From assembly GCF_012931985.1 (NCBI RefSeq), contig NZ_JAAFGM010000006.1:83058-147057 (forward strand): DNA of 64,000 nt, read 5' to 3'. The position numbers were made by a program, and so were the translations under genes. This stretch comes from Candidatus Roseilinea sp. NK_OTU-006 (lineage in GTDB: Bacteria; Chloroflexota; Anaerolineae; J036; Brachytrichaceae). The notes below the pieces were generated by a model. It was not told the origin of the DNA, searched no databases, and saw only the letters and a list, made by a program, of their open reading frames with translations. Every line of letters begins with the position of its first letter. Positions within the stretch are counted from its first letter, which is position 1. This document shows, in pieces, positions 64,000-64,000 of this stretch.

Positions 64000-64000
64000 G

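Overview
The window comes from a GC-rich chromosome of a phototrophic member of the Chloroflexota, most like the filamentous anoxygenic phototrophs of the Anaerolineae/Chloroflexia (a Candidatus Roseilinea-type organism is my best guess). The evidence is a type II reaction-centre operon with Chloroflexus-like light-harvesting peptides, a PufM lacking the histidine for the B-side accessory bacteriochlorophyll, a tetrahaem PufC, and bchX-bchY-bchZ. A LysW-type lysine (alpha-aminoadipate) gene group, several lipoprotein-anchored ABC transporters and many proteins with Pro/Thr-rich extracellular linkers also fit. No plasmid, phage, insertion-sequence or CRISPR signature was seen.

Layout. 1-7.4 kb (mostly minus strand): end of a metallo-beta-lactamase-fold gene, a coiled-coil nuclease-like protein, a surface protein, and a lysine group lysJ - alpha/beta hydrolase - lysK - lysS. 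7.6-18.5 kb (plus): a complete-looking inositol catabolic operon, iolB-iolC-iolD-iolE, a three-gene sugar ABC transporter, two Gfo/Idh/MocA dehydrogenases and a DeoR-type regulator. 18.6-25.6 kb: a YugP-like membrane protease, then a minus-strand operon bchX - four-TM protein - bchY - bchZ - ICMT-like methyltransferase - DUF169, making chlorophyllide a reductase and probably accessory functions. 26-33.6 kb: tRNA-Thr(CGU), moaB, an orphan NitT/TauT-type binding protein plus ATPase, and a BMP-family nucleoside-type ABC transporter. 34-45.2 kb: housekeeping and accessory genes (pth, tmRNA, a small catabolic trio, a very large GH13 protein).

45.3-50.9 kb holds the photosynthesis core: promoter, pufB, pufA, a long hairpin, pufL, hairpin, pufM, pufC, hairpin, a PucC/LhaA-type MFS protein, then an unannotated 53-residue single-TM protein closed by a 14-bp hairpin. 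pufB/pufA make the antenna, pufL/pufM the reaction centre, pufC its electron donor, and the MFS protein probably helps antenna assembly. The bchXYZ operon 20 kb away makes the reductase that commits chlorophyllide to bacteriochlorophyll. 51-64 kb: upp, fumC, a sortase-like membrane protein without the catalytic Cys, ThuA, an MFS exporter, an acyl-CoA dehydrogenase, a divergent ProRS-like protein, a LysM/M23 peptidase, a ParB/SerK-like protein, and an MBOAT acyltransferase.

Across the window many genes have a TANAAT-type -10 box only 6-9 nt before the start codon and no Shine-Dalgarno sequence, suggesting leaderless transcripts. The most interesting leads are the small TM protein and hairpins of the puf operon, the membrane protein and direct-repeat operator candidate of the bchX operon, and the ProRS-like protein with eroded catalytic motifs.
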